From the NCBI GenBank assembly GCA_947650365.1, contig OX393555.1, forward strand, positions 9,788,840 to 9,852,839: a stretch of 64,000 bases of DNA, written 5' to 3'. Both the position numbers and the translations under genes were made by a program. Under the pieces are notes generated by a model that ran no database searches, was not told where the DNA came from, and was given only the letters and a program-made list of their open reading frames with translations. Origin of the DNA: Chamaelirium japonicum (lineage: Eukaryota; Streptophyta; Magnoliopsida; Liliales; Melanthiaceae). Below are positions 48,100-62,460 of the stretch, one piece after another. How positions within the stretch are numbered: the first letter of the stretch is position 1; each line of letters begins with the position of its first letter.

Positions 48100-48990
48100 G
48101 TAAGGATGGGGTCTACTATGGAGCACAAACCTGTGAGAAGGCTGTTACGGATCAAAGTCTTCGGTGATCTAGATTTGACCACTGGGTCTTACGTGAAAGT
48201 GATGCCGCAAGGGATCGGTGTTGGGTTTCTAGAGATCACAGACTCGAGAAGATGATTCACACACAATCACAAGAAGAAAAATATATTGGCAATCAAGGAT
48301 TAGGATGTCCTCTACAGAGACTACAATAGCCAGGTGGTGGGTCACTGTTTGTCAGACCCTCGTACACAGTATCTCTACACTCTCTCAGAACAATCACACG
48401 ACGAAGGAAAATAAAACGACAGATACACAAGAGAATACCAAATAATACCAAGAGTAGAAGCGATCACTGAAGTAGACGTGTTGAGGAACCCGGATAAGAT
48501 CCACAAAGTCGAAAGAGATGCCCACCTAGAGAATAACCTCACCAAATCTCGCTCTTCTTTATTCCTTCTTCTTCCTTTCACTTCTTTCTCTTATTCCTTC
48601 TCTCCTTCCGTTCTCTCTCACAACGTTCTATCCCTTCTTGACGGCTGAAACAGCCATGCAAACTCTAGAGCCACACATTCCTTTATAGAGAAGGAAACGT
48701 ATGACAAAAGGACTCAAATCCGACTCAAACCCACATCCAACCCACACACGATTCACCCGGATGAAAACATGCATGGTCGCCCAAGCGAATTGATCATGCA
48801 TTCTGCTTGCAGACCCCGTCCCAGATTCGCCCAGGTGAGCCCAATTTCGCCTGGGCGAAATTCATGCCGCCTGTCTGCTTCGGATTTGGCTTTTGTAAGC
48901 CAAAACCCAAAAAACATTCCACTAAAAGATTCAATGTAAGTTTCCAATCCATTGCCGACTTGATTAAATCCAACACATGAAACATGCTGA
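48100..48990 (-). repeat. Possible LTR remnant, minus orientation
   Basis: On the minus strand TGTTGGATTTAATCAAG (from about 48993) is followed by CTCTATAAAGGAATGTG (TATA-like, about 48690) and a long T/C-rich stretch. Primer site, partner LTR and coding region are absent, so this call is weak. Confidence 0.25.
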
Positions 48991-49448
48991 GAATCATTAC
49001 CGTTACCAAGTGGTGCGTGGGGAAGAAACTACCCAACAAAAAAAAGAGGTGAAAGAGGGAGAAAATATTCAAAAATAGAAGAATGGATATTATTTTAATA
49101 TAACTTTGATCACCAATTGCAAGGTAGTAGAAGAAAATACAAGTAATAGTAGTGGTAATAAGGTAACTTTGATGCGATAGAGAAAATTCAATCAAGCCTC
49201 TCTATAGGAGGTTCTTACAACCTGTAACAATATTCAAAATTTGCCAAGAAAGGTATGGAAAGTTCAACAATAGAAACTTAAAGATGTACAACATTGCATC
49301 CTCTGATGTAGATTTTAACAAATATATTAAGTGTGTTGGAGTTTCTCCACTCTACCACGTCTCATAAGTCTTCAACTCAAGAGAAGGGTGATTCTTCTTC
49401 TCCCTTCATTCCTACCTGCACTCAAATACTAAGACATGATGTAGAGTG

Positions 49449-49990
49449 TTTTTTTTTTGATAAGTTAGATGGGTCATTACATTATGACCTTTAGGTCATC
49501 CCAAACGAGGCTAGCTAAGACAGCAGGGAATTACGAGTCCCAAAACCTTCACGACCATATAAGCGAGCCTCTCGCGCTAGCCAGTCAACTGCTCGATTTC
49601 CCGACCAAGCCACCCACTGGACCGTGATATGTGAAAGACGTTGTCAATCCTGCTTGCACTCCACCAGGATCGAGCAAATATAACCCGTACATCCCCTGCT
49701 AAGCACCAAAGCATCCCTAGTTTGGGATGCATCCGTCAGCACCCGAACCTGGGCATACTTCCTCCGAACAAGCTCCGCAAAGACCCCCTTTAGCGCCCAC
49801 AATTCGGAATGTAGAGGCGATGGAACCCAGCAACAGAAAGAGGCGGCCGTCTTCACCACACAGTCCCTGGTGGCCAAAACCCATGCCAACTCGCCATCTC
49901 CGCAGGCGAAAGAAAGGACCCATCAGTCAAAACCATATAGTCGACATCAGAATCCCAAGTTGCCACTACCCCATCAGAAGAGGGGAGGAG
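49449..49990 (-). mobile_element. LINE 3' fragment with RNase H domain
   Basis: A T tract (49449-49458) marks the poly(A) end of a minus-strand insert. The minus frame (49889-49644) reads AWVLATRDCVV...SPLHSELWALKGVFAELV...VLTDASQTRDAL, matching the RVT_3/RNase H domain found at the end of some plant LINEs; an HISR...GWLGREIE piece follows. This lineage differs from the two LINEs above, which lack RNase H. It is 5'-truncated and broken. Confidence 0.65.
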
Positions 49991-51449
49991 GGTTGGCGGC
50001 CTCCTCTTTAACTATTGTTGTAAAGATCAAAGTGAGGAGGAGGAGGACAACCTTCTTCATTGTTGATTCCAGATGGAAGAGGGGAGGAGGAGGGTGGCCT
50101 CCTCCTCCACCGTTGCTACTAGATCGAAGATGGGAGGAGGAGGGTTGTCTCCTCCTTCACCATTGCATCTACAATCTAAAAATAAGGGAGGATAACAGGC
50201 CATACTTTCCTCTTTATTGCTAATTGCACCACCCCCCCCCCCCCCCCCCCCCCAAACACACACATACACCCACCCACCCACCCAAAGGGGAGGAATGCGA
50301 CTGCCCCTTTGAGCATGGGTCGAGAAAAATGGAGAGAGAGAGAGAGAGAGAAGAACCCTCGTGTGACTGTATGGTTGTTGCCCTAACCCCCTCTCCCCTT
50401 TCTGTGTTTTGCTGCAAAGGGAGCAACTTATATGGTCAGACCCTCCTTGGAAATCCTTAGGGAAGTAGCCACCCATAGATGGACATCCCTACTTGTTGCT
50501 GACCTCCTATAGAAAGGGAGAAAACTTAGGGGTTGGCCGCCACCCCATGGGATTTGTTTCCTCATGTGGTTGGCCTCCTTTAAGAAGGAGAAAACCTAGG
50601 AGTCAGTCACCCTATGAGGATGTCTTTTCTTATGTGGTCGGTCTCCTATTAAACCAAGTGGGATGTCATCTTGTGTTTCCTTATTTGGTTGGCCCATAAT
50701 ATTTTTAGGAGATCTCTTTCCATATCTGAAATCACACACTTACGGCAAATGCATGAGGATGCTAGGGTCATCCTCCAGGTACATAAATACACCCACACAC
50801 ATGATCGACTGAGTCGCCTTATTTTACAGAGACTTGGCCTACTTTTGTAGACCCATGTGGGTCCCACATGTGGTGTCACTTAGTAAATCCTAGTTCTACT
50901 AGGATTCCCACTGAAGAGAGAAGCTATATTGAAGCATCGGTTCACCTAATGAAACCCTGACTTCTAGTACCACCTAGTTCTTCTTGTGTTAGGTATCCTA
51001 AGTCATTCCGGTATTATCCATGACTAGAACTCTTACTTGTACTAGGACTAGATTAGCTCGACTGTATAAAGAGATTAGGAGTTGGGATCAATTGGGACCT
51101 TGATGACATTGACTCCAACTGAACTTATGGTCCTAGTCATCTATGACTTATACTAAGATCTAATTAGCCATGGCTACAACCACGACTAAGCTATTACTTT
51201 ACTTTGAAATCATTAGATATTACACAAGTATCCCATGTCCACTATGTTACATTGGACCCCTCCTTCTGGTGTCCGTGAAGCTACCAAGGATCATAGATTG
51301 TCCATCCCAGCATAGCTTACCCACTCGATTCTCAATATTTTAAATCCTTGGGATCAATATTTTTACTTTAGAATCGTCTGGCAATACATGATGATAAACC
51401 TTTCATGGAAGTGGCTCAAGGAGATACCCAGCTCTCCTCAGTGAGTAAA
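49991..51449. other. Intergenic: C tract and short tandem repeats
   Basis: Two diverged units with GGGAGGAGGAGGGTTGTCTCC repeat at about 50060-50170. A poly-C run of about 23 lies at 50231-50253. A loose repeat of about 75-85 bp (GGAGAAAACCTAGGAGT, TATGTGGTCGGTCTCC) covers 50510-50700. 50880-51449 holds unclassified repeat-like DNA that continues after the foldback element at 54380. Confidence 0.45.
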
Positions 51450-54379
51450 TGTCACGCCCCGGATCCGGCTACAACAGAAACCAGCCAGACCCGAGGTGTG
51501 AGGGGGGTTAAGATGGGTAAGCCAACATAGTAAAATATTCTGGGGTGGATTTTATCAATTAATTTATTACTAAGTTATCATTGACTATTTATTATATGAT
51601 GGGGATGGCTTTGTGGAAAAGCCTATCGGGCTTTGAGGAAAAGTCTGTCAAACGAAAAGAAATGAAACTGGTATTTATTCAGAGCATCTAAAACAACCAA
51701 CAAGGTCTAGTCACTTATTACATAATCAATTGGAAATAAAGATCACAGCTAACTAATATTTCTAGAGTCCTCTCTCGACAGCTAAGCTCCTCTAGGAAGC
51801 ACCTGAGAAAGATCTATGGTACCTGAAAAGAGTGTGTAATAACATGGTGAGTTTACAAAGGTAAACTCAGTGAATAGTTAACCCTAAACTAACTAGGGTA
51901 AACTACAAATGCATTCTACCCATCTCGAGGTTAACGAGAGGAGCATTACATATCCATTTTAAATAATATTATTTAGTTTATACTAACAAGAGAGCAAGCA
52001 AAAGATACTACAACATACAGTACAATGTCAAACTACAAATTACAATAATACGATATTTAACCATTTACATCTACAATTATGATCATGAACAATGCAAGTT
52101 ATATCTAACCTACCCCTAGGGTAAACCGACAGTTTTCTACATGATTCTACCAACAGACAAAATATATTTCCAGTGTACTTGGTCAACCAGAAAATACTCA
52201 TATAGCCATAAGGGGGCTTGGTCTTTCACCATGGGGGCACTCATGCCTAGCTTGCTTCTTCGGGGTCATTACCCATGGGTGGACTACTAGGCCACTCGGG
52301 CTTTACCACCTGTCTAACCCTGTGACCCTACCTACTTTATTTGGATTTTGCATAGGCGATGGTTCATGTCTCATCATATGTACACGGGTCCCCTACTAAT
52401 GCTCATGGGTAATCATTTTTTCTTTCAGAAAACAACCTCAACTAAGAAAATATCTCAACCAGTTTCTCCACCGAGACTGCCAGCTCTTTGGTAACTCGAC
52501 TGCACTATGGGTCACATGGTCACCATGATTCAGTTTCAATCATTAATTTACACCGTAATTTATATGGAAAATCTACTAGTTCGCATGCATCCTACTGTAA
52601 GTTTAGGTTTAAGCTAACTACTATCGATACTATAAAGAATACTACACATGTATCATAAGTGATAAGAGAAAATATATATAGTTTCAGGGTTTGTTCAGAA
52701 GCAAGGCATAGTATGCCCACTTCCCACATGCAGTACTAGTCATCCTGTCTACATGCATTGGGCATAACCACATGCAATGTTTTGTTTATTTAGTTATATA
52801 TCTACTATACTACATATGATTATAGTTTGCCCTTACTAGAGTAGGGTCAATCATGTTCACCAGGATTGCAGCTCGGTGATCCCCAAGTGTTTTATCTTGG
52901 CAGTTTGTTCTTTCAGCGGCACAACGGACCCACGGGCCAGACACTTGGGGATCACTGAGTCGCAATCCAGGTAAACATGACTAACCCTACTCTAGTTAGG
53001 GCAAATTATAATCATATATGTAATATAGTAGATAACTAAATAAAAAAAAATATTGCATGTTGTCATAGTATGCCCAAAGCATGCATGCGAGATGACCGGT
53101 ACTGCATATGGGAGATGGGCATATTATCCTTAATTCTGATTGAACCCTAAAATTATATGTATTTTCTCTTATCGCTTATGATATATGTGTAGTATTCTTT
53201 GTATTATCGAAAGTAGTTAACATAAATTTAGACTTACAGTAGGATGCATGTAAACCAATAGATTCTTCATATAAATAGTATTATAAATGTTAATGATTTA
53301 AATTGAATCATGATAATCATGTGACCTATGGTGCAGGTGAGTTACCATAGAGTAACAAGGGCTGACAGTCTCAGTAGAGAGACTGGTTAAGACACTGTCT
53401 CAGTTAAGGTTGTCTTCCTAGAGGAAAGACTGACGACCCACGGACATGGGTAGAAGACCCATGTGCACAGGATGAGACGTGAACCACCGCTTGTGCACAA
53501 TCCGAATAAAGTAAGTAGAGTCACAGGGTTAAACAGGCGGTAAAGCCCAAGTGACCTAGTAGTCCACCCATGGGTAATGACCCTGAAAAAGCAAACTGGG
53601 CGGGAATGCCCCATGGTGAAAGACCAAGCCTCTTTATGTCCATATGGGTATTTTCTAGTTGATCAAATACATTGGGACAAGGTATTGTTTGTTGGCAGAA
53701 TCAGGTAAAAAATTACCGGTTCATCCTAAGAGTAGGTTAGATCTAACTTGCATTGTTCATGATCATGATTGTAGATGTAAATGGTTAAATATCGTATCAT
53801 TGTAACTTATAATTTGACATTATAATCGTATGTAGTAATATCTTTTGTTTGCTCTCTTGTTAGTGTAAACTAAATAATATTATTTAGAATGGATATGTAA
53901 TGTTGACCTCGTTAACCTCAAGATGGATAGAATGTGGTTGTAGTTTACCTTATTTAGTTTAAGGTTAGTTGTTCACTGAGTTTACATTTGTAAACTTATC
54001 CCGTTATTACACACTCTTTTCAGGTACCATAGATCCTTCTCAGATGCTTCCTAGAGGAGCTCAGCTAATGAGCGAAGACTCTAGAAGTATTAGTTGGCTA
54101 TCTTTATTTTTCAAGTGGCTAGACCTTGTTGTATGTTTTAGATGCTCTGAATAAATGTCAGTATCATTTCTTTTTGTTTAGTAGGCTTTTCCTCAAAGCC
54201 TGGTAGGTTTTTTCTCAAAGTCATCCACATCACGTAGTAAATAGTTAATAATAACTTAGTAATAAATTAAATGATAAAATCAACCCCATAACATTTTACT
54301 ATGTTGACTTACCCATCTTAACCCCCCGCACACCACGGGTCTGGCTAGTTTCCATTATAGCCGGATCTAGGGCGTGACA
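51450..54379. mobile_element. Foldback element, arms of about 1.44 kb
   Basis: The left arm (51450-52890, 1,441 bp) and right arm (52941-54379, 1,439 bp) are reverse complements along their whole length, with a loop of about 50 bp (52891-52940). Ends are TGTCACGCCCCGGATCCGGC and GCCGGATCTAGGGCGTGACA. Flanks GTAAA (51445-51449) and GTAAG (54380-54384) may be a diverged 5-bp duplication. TG...CA ends with a 5-bp duplication would suit an LTR-derived or palindromic solo-LTR origin; long inverted arms suit a foldback transposon. No ORF above about 75 codons. Confidence 0.9.
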
Positions 54380-54384
54380 GTAAG

Positions 54385-55715
54385 GGACTCCCATAGCATG
54401 CCTACGTTCTCCAGTCTCCAATGTAAGTCATCCAATCTTTCCAGATTTTGGCCTATGATAGGCCTTACTAATTGATAGGTCAAAGCGACAAACATCAATC
54501 CAACCTAGAATCCGCGTGATATTTTGGGATTTAGTATTTAGTTAACTAGTAGAAGAGTGATCATAGTCTTAGCGACAATTTATTACACTTAGTCCACTCT
54601 TTATTCTGTTCAGTGTACTCCAAGCACACCAACACTCCGGGATTAGAGCCAACCACTTCAATGGTCGAGATAGGCAATCTCTTTATTACGAGAAGTCAAT
54701 GGTGTTACAGTCTTGCATAATCTGGAGTCCATTCCAAATACTGAGTGTGAAATTACTAAGGTGTGTATAGTGCACTCAGATCTTCTATGTGTGGATCTCT
54801 TATAAACACCCGAGTCACGTACACTCCAGTGAACTAGTGATTTATATAAGAAAATTTGATTGTGTAAATGCAATGTCTTATTATTGTCAGACATACTGGA
54901 ATCGGTATGAAGGACACACCAATTCCAATATCCACCGGGGTGTAAATCAATAATGTTTTCTCTGAGTCAAATATGTAGAATCAAGTAAGTGTTCTCAGAC
55001 CGAATCCAAGAATTCTGTCACTTTTACATGCGGCCCATAGGAAGCACATATAGGTTGAAGGTCTTGTATGTGGGTAAAGGCCATTCCAGTCATGCCATGG
55101 CTGACTCTTCTTGATTAACCATCACCCATAAACCATGCCCACATTCTATATTTCCTTGGAGATGTTCGCATTACTGGATGGGATGGGGTCTCTGGGGCTC
55201 ATCAAGATACAAGAGATCAAAACCACTACAGTCACAAAAAACCTCCTAACCCGAATCATGAATGAGTCTCTGATAGCACTAGGGGCCCATCTCCTGTAGG
55301 ACCACAGCCAAGACAAGATCGAGATAGTTGGAGAAGAAAAAGAGAGGGTGACCCTCCTCCCAGCCCATGGTAGCGAGAATGTCTGCTATTAGGTGGAGCA
55401 GACTGGTTAGCAAGGGAGGCTAGGTTGTACAGACTAGAAGGTTTTGGGGAATCATATTTTCCTTCTACCTTGCTTGGCCTCGTGTGGGAGGACCTTAAAG
55501 TTGTGATGTAATGACCATTTCTGATCTACCAAAAAAAAAAAAGGTGGTACAGAGCATGGAAGAATATGTCTATAATGTGCAGTCTTGATTAATAAATGAA
55601 ATCTTAGAGTTCAATTTTTTTAGTATTTCTGAGTTTTTTTTTTCGTGCTTCAACTCTAAAAAAAAATTATGATCGAAGACATACTGTTGAAGCAAAAAAC
55701 AAAGCAAGAAAAAAA
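54385..55715. other. Intergenic, continuation of the pre-foldback sequence
   Basis: CTCCCATAGCATGCC continues the sequence interrupted at 51449. An A tract (55529-55540) after CATTTCTGATCTACC may end a non-LTR fragment. No gene. Confidence 0.4.
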
Positions 55716-55716
55716 G

Positions 55717-55718
<2 letters not shown>

Positions 55719-55754
<36 letters not shown>
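55719..55754. repeat. (TA)n left of Micron-like element
   Basis: About 18 TA units directly abut the left end of the element at 55755. Confidence 0.95.
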
Positions 55755-57495
<1,741 letters not shown>

Positions 57496-57650
57496 TGCTA
57501 GCTAGGTGAGTTGGTAAAGTCGGGAGAGGGGGAAGGTTGGTACCAGATACTTGGGATCGATTCTGCTTGCATCAAATTAATAACTAGTTGGGGGTTGGCA
57601 TAACCCTCTCTCAAATGAGATACCGAGGGATTCTCCCAAACAAAATTAAT
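57496..57650 (+). mobile_element. SINE-like element with LINE-type 3' stem-loop
   Basis: GAGTTGGTAAAGTCGGGAG (A-box-like), CTTGGGATCGATTCTGC (B-box-like), then GTTGGCATAACCCTCTCTC...GAGGGATTCTCCCAAAC. The tail resembles the LINE 3' ends in this window (AACCCTCC...GGAGGGGTTCTC at 19425-19452). Confidence 0.5.
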
Positions 57651-57708
57651 TAAATTATCATGTATGACTTATGAGCATTATTGGGTACCTCATCACCAAT
57701 ACTAGTTA

Positions 57709-58537
57709 CTTATCTAAAACACCAAGAGAATAAGTGGCTCGGAGCCCTTTCGCCCCCCTTTCCTGTTTTTTTTTTTTAAGGGTTTTGGTGAGCTCCCTCC
57801 TAGCCTCCTCGGATGTCGCCAGCGAACACAGGGAGATTAGGCGTTCGGTCGGCTCTTCCTTGGGTGCGGATATGGTTCCCCCTTCCATCCCCTTGTAAAT
57901 AGGGGGTCCCCTGCAGCAATGATGTTTTGTTCTCGTCTCTCCAGAGCAGCGCGGACCTCCCCTTGTAAATAGGGGGCCACAACGACTTCGGTGTAGCGAC
58001 CTCCGATGGTAGCTATGGGACTATAGATCTAGACCCCACCCTACCTGTGATGGATGTTCCAAAGATGGGTCTTCATGGTCCCTTACTCAGATCTACAGAG
58101 TGGATCCCAATGGCAAGTGGCAGCAGTGGCTAAATCGGCAGCAAATCGGGCTCGTGTGACTCCTCCACCTTTATGCCGAGCTGATGGTGGCAGTGTCTCC
58201 CTCGGAGCAAGTGGCAGTGTCTCCCTCGGTTTTTTTTTTCTCGTCGGGTGGCGGTTTTGGTTGTTCTCCCGTGGGGGTGGCAGTATAGTTTGTGCTCCTA
58301 CCGGTGTGGTGGAGGGTATGTTCTGATCCTCCGGATGCAGTGCTTTTGCCACCGTTTGTGATGTTGTATGTAGATGGTGGCGCTAGTGTCCCTCTTTCTG
58401 CTCCGGCGGCATGACGAGGGTTGTCGGTGTGGCGTTTGTGCCCTCTCTCCACCGAAGTGGCGGTTTCTTGCGTGCACCAGATTGTGGCGCCTCCTTAGGT
58501 CTGTTTCTTACTTATCATTCAATGAACCAAAAAAAAA
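57709..58537 (+). mobile_element. ORF-less non-LTR retroelement, copy 2 (829 bp)
   Basis: Flanked by ACTAGTTA (57701-57708 and 58538-58545) with a poly(A) tail just before the right copy. Shares AAGGGTTTTGGTGA, TAGCCTCCTCGGATGTCG, CCTTGTAAATAGGGGGTCCC, GGCAGTGTCTCCCTCGG and GGCGCCTCCTTAGGTCTG with the element at 6208-7019. The box CCTTGTAAATAGGGGG occurs twice here (57890, 57960). No domain-bearing ORF. Confidence 0.7.
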
Positions 58538-58945
58538 ACTAGTTAGTGGACTTCCTCACTGATTTTTTATACTACAAAACAATAGGGGTTGGACCATAAA
58601 CTAATCGTAGCCTACCCGATTTCTACCCTTAACTCGTATCTTACTAAAACCACTACAATAGAGTATTGTGAGAGCTCTTTAACTCTATACTGCAATACAG
58701 TAACCTATTTATCAAGCAATTTAATGATGATAATTTGTAGAAAGAGAAAACTATGCATGACACGTGTCCCAAAACACGAGCCAAAATCACAATTAATGTG
58801 CATGGGTTGAGTATATATGGACCCTCCCATACCCCAATGGGTGGGGGTAGGGTCCGAACCGTTGCCACCCCTAGAGACATTTGGTCGAACACTAAAGCCA
58901 TAAATGACCAAGAGTTTGAAAAAAAAAAATCCAGATAGGGTTATG

Positions 58946-59120
58946 GGAGCTGGCAAAGCAATTGATGCTTGGGTAAGGAAGCCATGGGCTTGATTCCTCT
59001 CCTGTTCAATTTACCCAAGGGTGTGTAGAGAAACTTTCGAGTGGGTCAGTGCATATTCTTGGAGAGATTAGGTTCCATTGTCCCAGAGGTTGTGGGGCAC
59101 CCGTCAATTAAAAAAAAAAT
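58946..59120 (+). mobile_element. tRNA-derived SINE, copy 3
   Basis: GCTGGCAAAGCAATTGATGCTT, GGGCTTGATTCCTCTCC, CGAGTGGGTCAGTGCATATT and an A tail (59108-59118). Matches the copy at 22431 in order and wording. Confidence 0.7.
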
Positions 59121-59547
59121 TGATATTCATTTTAATGCTTTTTTTTAGTCAGCTACATACTACTGGTGTGAAAATAACAAACATGATTTTGATGTCTATT
59201 CCTCTGAGCAAGTGAATGTGATACCTTAATATTTACAAAAAAATATTAATTACAATCATCTTGATATAAAAAATGGAATGGAAATAGTAACCCAACCCAC
59301 AACAAGAAATGAATTATCCATAAACCAGTCCACCCTTGAACCCAAGATCTTTGGGTAAGCCAATGGACAGCACTAGCCTCAGTCTGAGGAACCCACTGTA
59401 TCGACACCTGCATAAGTAGATCCCATGCCGTCAAGCAATACTTCTAACATGGAATTCTTTCATATGCTTCTAATATGAAATGCGGAGCCCGGGAGTATTT
59501 TTATCAATATTGAATACTCTCAAATATATCTTCATCAGTATACAATG

Positions 59548-59720
59548 TTTTTTTTTTGGTAGAAACTACGAGGGTTTTATTCATTAGCGTTAAAATTTTT
59601 ACCGCTCCACAAGCAGGAGCGGGCGTCGAACTTGCGACCTCTCGCCCTGGAATGAGAGGTACTTCGTCCTATGGATGTGTGACAGCCATCGCATGCACTG
59701 CAAATCGAAGAAACCTAGGA
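59548..59720 (-). mobile_element. tRNA-like SINE, minus orientation
   Basis: The T tract (59548-59557) is the poly(A) end. On the minus strand GAGAGGTCGCAAGTTCGACG (59645-59620) holds a clear B box (GTTCGACGCC). The upstream half is diverged. It is not a complete tRNA. Confidence 0.5.
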
Positions 59721-59945
59721 AAGAGTTCTAGAAGCCACGTAAGCAACGCTTAAAAACCATGTCTGCTGTTCGACCAGACAGCAAATCTATGGCAAAGTTC
59801 ATGTAGGTTGGGAGCCTTGGAAGTGAAACAGTGATTTGCACTGTTGGATCAGTACTTCAAAGAGCCGAAGAATTTCAAGAGTCACACAGTGTTTTGAGTC
59901 CAAGATGATCGTGTTCCAATGGGCCGCTGACGTTTTGGGGAGTGA

Positions 59946-60243
59946 CACATGATAATCCTAATTTTAATGGCCACGATCTATAAGTCATGGGATGAATTCT
60001 AGGACACCACAACCTCCGGTCGTCATCCACCATTGGCAGCTGCCACCCCACAAGCCGTCCGCCGTCGATCACGACGGAGGGCGGCCGGTGGGGCAGTGTT
60101 AGATGACCGGGTCAGTAGGAGTGGTGGATGACGACGGTGGTAGACGGTGGCCAGTAGCAGCGATAACCGAGGTGGTATAATCTAGTAGAGTTCATCCCAT
60201 GGCTCATAGATCAAGACCATTAAAATTAGGATTGCCACGTGTT
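59946..60243. mobile_element. TIR element of about 300 bp
   Basis: TIRs of about 55 bp: ATAATCCTAATTTTAATGGC and ATAAGTCATGGGATGAATTC at the left; the right end (60188-60240) is their complement with few changes. The interior is CCGTCGTCA/GGTGG-rich. The piece at 12940-12990 (GATCTATGTGCCATGAGATG) is related. Confidence 0.75.
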
Positions 60244-60800
60244 TCTCAGCCAAAACCTTAGAGACAAACCCCTGCCGTTGGGTGCACAGGTAGCGTACTT
60301 GTTCCAACGTGGGGCCCGCTATAGTGGCTACCTGGGTCCCTCCCTCCACCTGGCGTTATCCCGTCAAAGACGAGGCCGGCGACTGCGTGGACCTCCTCCT
60401 CCGGCGCGTCCCTCTGGCCGTCTCCCGCGGTCACCGTCGCCGCTCGATAACTTGGTCGCCACGCTAAAATCGCGCGAGAGCACACGGGTGGAGTTCTCGC
60501 GAGAAGACGTGGCGGAGGACTCACACGCATCCCGAAGGGACGGCACGTGCCGGGGGACCGTGGGCGTGGGGTTGGTGGGGGGATCCTCGCTGGTCGGGGT
60601 CAGGGCCAACTGTTCCCCCCTGTCGCACGTGACCTACGCGCTCGTTCATACACCTTTTATATCTCACTCTCCAGTCTCCCCTCCCTCTCTTCACGCGTTT
60701 CTGACCTGGACCGACGGACCCTCGCACGTGCGGTTGAACTACAGAAAAGGGCTCCCGCGGAACTGATTAATTGTATGCGCGTGCGACTTTAAAGCCTTGT
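60244..60800. other. GC-rich, CpG-rich island-like stretch
   Basis: Rich in CG, with a TCTCGCGAGA palindrome (60497-60506), several ACGTG cores and a TTTATATC box near 60655. Frames of 81-175 codons on both strands show no domain. It might be the promoter or first exon of an unseen gene, but no downstream exon was found before 64000. Confidence 0.3.
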
Positions 60801-60835
60801 CTTCTTCGACTGCCAAGTGCCGGCACTCTTTAAAA

Positions 60836-61024
60836 AAAATTATATTTTGCCCCCTTTAATTCAGCTTCGATCACATTAATATTACCAATTGGGGTAATTA
60901 AGTAGTTGACAAAATAGAGTATTGTACTAACATTTCAAACTTTGGGAGCGATTTGGAACAAAATAAAGTATAGGGGTGTTAAGTGTTTTTGACCTAAACT
61001 TTAGGGGGGCAAAGTGTAATTTAT
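60836..61024. mobile_element. MITE copy 2 (partner of 3197-3413)
   Basis: Starts AAATTATATTTTGCCCCC and ends GGGGGGCAAAGTGTAATTTA. Shares TAGGGGTGTTAAGTG with the DMC1-intron copy. Confidence 0.65.
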
Positions 61025-61189
61025 CCTAAAAAAGAGGCAATGTGACTAAGGTCCCTGACAAGAGATTGGTTTAATGATAAAGACGGACAAAAGGATGTTT
61101 TAGTTGTAGATTCATCTGTTTAAAAAATATCGTTTTTACCCCTACGTGCAGCTGTACAAGGAATCCTATGAGAAGTAGTTATTCGGTAA

Positions 61190-61510
61190 AGAAGAGTTAC
61201 AATTTTCTATTGTGATTTCACTGTAGCAAAAAAATAAAACAAAATTTCTCCGAAAAAAAAACCACGTTGAAATCATTATAGCAATTGTTACTCGTTTATC
61301 ATCGAATTGTTATTTTAAGCTATCACCTTAACAATTGTTACTCTTTATTACAGAATTGAGTAACAATTGCTACAATAATTTCACTGTAGCAAAAAAAAAT
61401 TTATTGAGATTTATCAAAAACAAATTTGCTACCGTGATTTCATTGTAGCAAATAAGACTAAGAATAAGACTAACATTCGAAAATAAAGAGTAAGAATTGC
61501 AAATAAGGCT
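61190..61510. repeat. Second GCTACAGTGAAAT-type palindrome cluster
   Basis: ATTTCACTGTAGCAAA and TTGCTAC.GTGATTTCA motifs alternate with GTTACTCTTTAT-type modules, related to the array at 38560. Confidence 0.75.
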
Positions 61511-61514
61511 AACA

Positions 61515-61800
61515 TTTGTGATTTTAGTATTAGGGGCATTTTTGTTATTTAAAGGGGAGAAAACTCAACGGAGAAACTTGCTCTAAATGCATCTTTTTTG
61601 AGAGGGACCAGGTGCAAAACCATCTTATTGCCTCTTTAAACTAAAAATGACCTTCTAGAAAGGACTTATTGTCAGCTCCCCTTTAAGAGAGTTTTGCACC
61701 AGTTTCCTCCATAAAAGATGCATTTACAGCAAGTTCTAATCTTGACCCTTTTTTTTCCTTTAAATGACAAAAATGTACCTAATCCTAAAATCACAAAGGT
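61515..61800. repeat. Inverted repeat, arms of about 105 bp
   Basis: GTGATTTTAGTATTAGGGGC ... AAATGCATCTTTTTTGAGAG (61515-61620) is mirrored by 61690-61800 (complement GTGATTTTAGGATTAGGTAC ... AAATGCATCTTTTATGGAGG). MITE-like. Confidence 0.7.
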
Positions 61801-62046
61801 TACTTTTCAATGTAGCAAAGAGTAACAATTCTCTAAGACCATGTTTGGGGAAGCTTCTCAATTCCCGCCCACTATAGTTCACCCGCCAATACAACCATAT
61901 GGTGCAACACCAAATGAGAGCTGAGGAGAGAAAACCACAACTAATGCATCGTAGTTTCTCTCTCCCTGTTAATATGTATTTTGAACTCAGTGTGCGGTGT
62001 CTTACGAGAGACGGCTCTCTATTCTGCTCCACCAAACACGTACTGA

Positions 62047-62288
62047 CGGGGTGTTTGGCATGAAGAACAATTGTTATGCTTAATCCTCATCCAACAGAGG
62101 GTATTTCTATCAATTGTCATTTATAGTATTAATTTGATGGTTCAGTGTCTGGTTGGTAGAGAAATGCATGGAGCGATAAAATCGCTTTCCCAACTCCTCA
62201 GTCCACCGAAACAAACACTAGCTGTTACTTTTAAAATCTGGAACCGGGAATAGAAACGACAAGTTCCAGAACGATGCCAAACGCCCCC
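62047..62288. mobile_element. Tourist-like MITE, second copy
   Basis: Ends GGGGTGTTTGGCATGAAGAA and ATGCCAAACGCCCCC; flanks TGA/TAA, near the TWA target of PIF/Harbinger. Inverse orientation to the copy at 21141. Confidence 0.8.
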
Positions 62289-62460
62289 TAAGTCACTCCT
62301 GGTTTCCACCATACATCCCATTTTTTTGGATCAAACCCCAACCCAATTAAGTCGCATCTCAAAAATATCATTGTCCCTTCGGTACAGCCTACCCCATTCG
62401 AGGACATCCCAAGTAAATCTACCTTTCTCCCTTTTTCTAACACGAGCCCCGCCTCCTATT

